DNA of 64,000 bases from Chondrus crispus (taxonomy: Eukaryota > Rhodophyta > Florideophyceae > Gigartinales > Gigartinaceae): assembly GCF_000350225.1 (NCBI RefSeq), contig NW_005179021.1, forward strand, positions 124,001 through 188,000, given 5' to 3'. Position 1 is the stretch's first letter. Each line of letters begins with the position of its first letter. The notes below the pieces were generated by a model. It was not told the origin of the DNA. It made no database searches and saw nothing but the letters and a program-made list of their open reading frames with translations. This document shows, one piece after another, positions 62,514-64,000 of this stretch. The translations under genes and the position numbers were made by a program.

Positions 62514-63998
62514 TTATGTCATTCTACGACGCTTGCTTCTTCTATTCTGGTTGAATTCTCTAACTTCTTCTGCAGACGGAGACAACCTTCGTAATACTTC
62601 GTCTGTGTGCCACGTTTGCCAACAACCTTTGCATACAGCCTGAAGGCACACAGAGCACCACTGTATCTGTTTCGCCCCCTTTCTTTTTGTTACTGTTTTT
62701 CCATTTCTTACGATGCGCAGTGTCCAACTACAAAGTACGCAATAGGTGGACTGGCCAACCACCGGCTTGTGGTCTAAAGACCTGCTCAGTCTTCTTTCCT
62801 GGTGCACGCCATGGTTGTACCTGTCGGCGGCACCTCTAGAAAAGTAGGGTGTTAGATGTCGTCCAACTGATTGTGCTTCTGTTCTCTCCTGCTGCTCTGT
62901 GTTACGCCATTCTCTCCACTCCCTTGCCAGTAGACGTGCGTATGTGCCAAATGTTTCACATTCGGTCACGGTATGTCTTGTCTTCGAATATCCTTTTTTG
63001 TTTTCCATCGGGATCGTAGCGGGAAGCTTGCCCAACTCCCGAGCTTTAAATAGTCTAAAGCATAAAGCTGCATTGTTAACTTGCATCACCAAAAGCCTGG
63101 CAATGATGCTAGTCACCGGGTTCTCTGATATATTTGATCTCGCCAGCGTCTTAAGGTACCGGGAAATTACATCGACACCACCTTTTAAATGATTCCAGAA
63201 GACCGCTGGGGTCAACCGTATCATTCTAGCTGGCGGCATGGGTCTTCCATCCTTGTCAATTAATCTCCGTATACCCGTACTTAGACTGTAGTACGACGCA
63301 AAGCTATTGATGTCAGAGGCGTGTGACTCTTTAAGCAATGCGTCGTACTCTCTTGGTATATATTTAGGCTCCCTTCCCACCCAACCAAACCCCATTGATA
63401 GCACTGAGTCCAAAGTGAATGTGTAGCTATGTCTAATGTATTCCGAGAACTGTATCAAACAGCCGTAGATAATTTGCCCGTGTGTAACACTGCCACTACT
63501 TGCCACAATGAACAACACATGCTTCAATCCTAACGTGGCAGCATGATGCAGACACTGCGCCCGGTATTGGGTTGATGGTATTAAAGTTCTGAAGAGCTCA
63601 TCTGCAGCCCCGCAGGAACCTACATCAGAAAGGATAGTCAACGGTCCAAATTGCTCCCTTAAATGCGTGGCTTCGCTCACTGTCGTAAGAGCAGTCATTG
63701 TCTTAATTTCTGCTGCGCAGACAAAGGACTCCTCTATTTCATTCTTGCATGCCAGGATACCATCCGGGCTGTCAGCTATCATAGTACTACTCTTGCTTTC
63801 CACGAGCCCAACCGACCGAATATGACGTATCACAATTTTCCTTATGTCCGAATGGGCGTATTCAACTGCATTAAACACTCCTCTCGTATGAGCATATGCT
63901 CCACGTGTCTTAGAAAGGAAAGAAGGAATTGCTTTCAGAACCTCGATCTCATTTCGCGACCCCTCCTTCATTCCAGCTGTAGAAACGAGGGGCTTCAT
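62514..63998 (-). CDS. YqaJ-type nuclease joined to a piggyBac-like C-terminal half (partial)
   Basis: A 494-codon frame that reaches the right window edge; the true start may lie outside. Residues about 1-180 look like a YqaJ/lambda-exonuclease-type nuclease: NEIEVLKA helix, Asp79 in ADSPDG, Glu97 and Lys99 in AAEIKT, and the Q-rich helix STQYRAQCLHHAATLGLKH followed by a VLFIVAS strand. Residues about 262-320 match the piggyBac transposase C-terminal core (FWNHLKGGVDVISRY; VMQVNNAALCFRLF, compare NxxMGGVDxxDQ and xVNAYxLY). Residues 420-464 form a Cys-rich finger (CVLC, CSVC, CKGCWQTWH) like the piggyBac C-terminal zinc domain. A basic RRSKRRR tail is a likely nuclear signal. There is no internal stop. 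The DDD catalytic half of piggyBac is not in the visible part. Confidence 0.65.
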   Translation of the reverse strand: MKPLVSTAGMKEGSRNEIEVLKAIPSFLSKTRGAYAHTRGVFNAVEYAHSDIRKIVIRHIRSVGLVESKSSTMIADSPDGILACKNEIEESFVCAAEIKTMTALTTVSEATHLREQFGPLTILSDVGSCGAADELFRTLIPSTQYRAQCLHHAATLGLKHVLFIVASSGSVTHGQIIYGCLIQFSEYIRHSYTFTLDSVLSMGFGWVGREPKYIPREYDALLKESHASDINSFASYYSLSTGIRRLIDKDGRPMPPARMIRLTPAVFWNHLKGGVDVISRYLKTLARSNISENPVTSIIARLLVMQVNNAALCFRLFKARELGKLPATIPMENKKGYSKTRHTVTECETFGTYARLLAREWREWRNTEQQERTEAQSVGRHLTPYFSRGAADRYNHGVHQERRLSRSLDHKPVVGQSTYCVLCSWTLRIVRNGKTVTKRKGAKQIQWCSVCLQAVCKGCWQTWHTDEVLRRLSPSAEEVREFNQNRRSKRRRMT

Positions 63999-64000
63999 TA

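Noticed and set aside
1-64000. tRNA or rRNA genes
   Set aside because: I looked for cloverleaf-like arms and TTCRANY boxes near the candidate primer-binding sites and elsewhere and found none I could support.

Overview
This is a nuclear window from a eukaryote that is almost entirely transposable-element sequence, most of it broken. The element repertoire is two Ty3/gypsy retrotransposons, four further LTRs, a DIRS-like tyrosine-recombinase retroelement, and Tc1/mariner, pogo/Tigger, Harbinger/DDE_4, CMC (Tnp2-like) and piggyBac-like DNA transposons. This excludes a bacterium or organelle. Long coding stretches show no convincing introns, and the few host-like pieces are GC-rich. My best guess is a florideophyte red alga, but that is inference from style, not proof.

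Layout: 1-6.5 kb holds an LTR (1788-3102) with a second LTR nested inside it, both with perfect 5-bp target-site duplications (TSDs), then a Tc1/mariner relic. At 6.5-9.7 kb (minus) lies an unrecognised decayed gene split by a solo LTR. At 9.9-12.1 kb (plus), divergent to it, is a truncated copy of a CMC-type transposase gene. At 12.0-13.9 kb (minus) is another unrecognised broken gene. 13995-20769 is a gypsy element with gag, protease, reverse transcriptase (RT) and the start of RNase H but no integrase; its two LTRs are in inverted orientation. 20.9-21.9 kb is a further LTR. 24.6-26.9 kb (minus) is a DDE_4 transposase relic cut by a solo LTR.

27.3-31.0 kb (plus) carries two unrecognised reading frames. 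31.5-33.2 kb (minus) is a pogo/Tigger relic. 34.2-35.7 kb (plus) is a DIRS-type RT relic followed by the C-terminal piece of a SNF2 helicase. 36.7-40.3 kb contains two pieces, on opposite strands, that look like one actin-related protein (ARP5) gene, around an unrecognised minus-strand gene. 41.4-45.2 kb (minus) is a much fuller CMC transposase, broken by one frameshift. 46.9-48.6 kb (plus) is RNase H plus tyrosine recombinase of a DIRS-like element. 49.0-52.7 kb holds the two genes of a Harbinger element in convergent orientation, with a frameshifted TspO/MBR-like gene and tandem repeats between them.

52826-~61905 is a chromodomain gypsy element (chromovirus) with 5' LTR, gag and a 1503-codon pol frame, whose integrase core sits in another frame between two compensating shifts. 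No 3' LTR is visible. The window ends in a partial minus-strand gene (62514-63998) combining a YqaJ-type nuclease domain with a piggyBac-like C-terminal half; this is the most unusual gene here.

What works together: each gypsy element carries gag and pol in a -1 relationship; the Harbinger element carries a Myb-like DNA-binding protein and a transposase; the DIRS parts carry RT, RNase H and recombinase. Probably none of the elements is fully intact. No host gene is complete, and no tRNA, rRNA or CRISPR array was seen.
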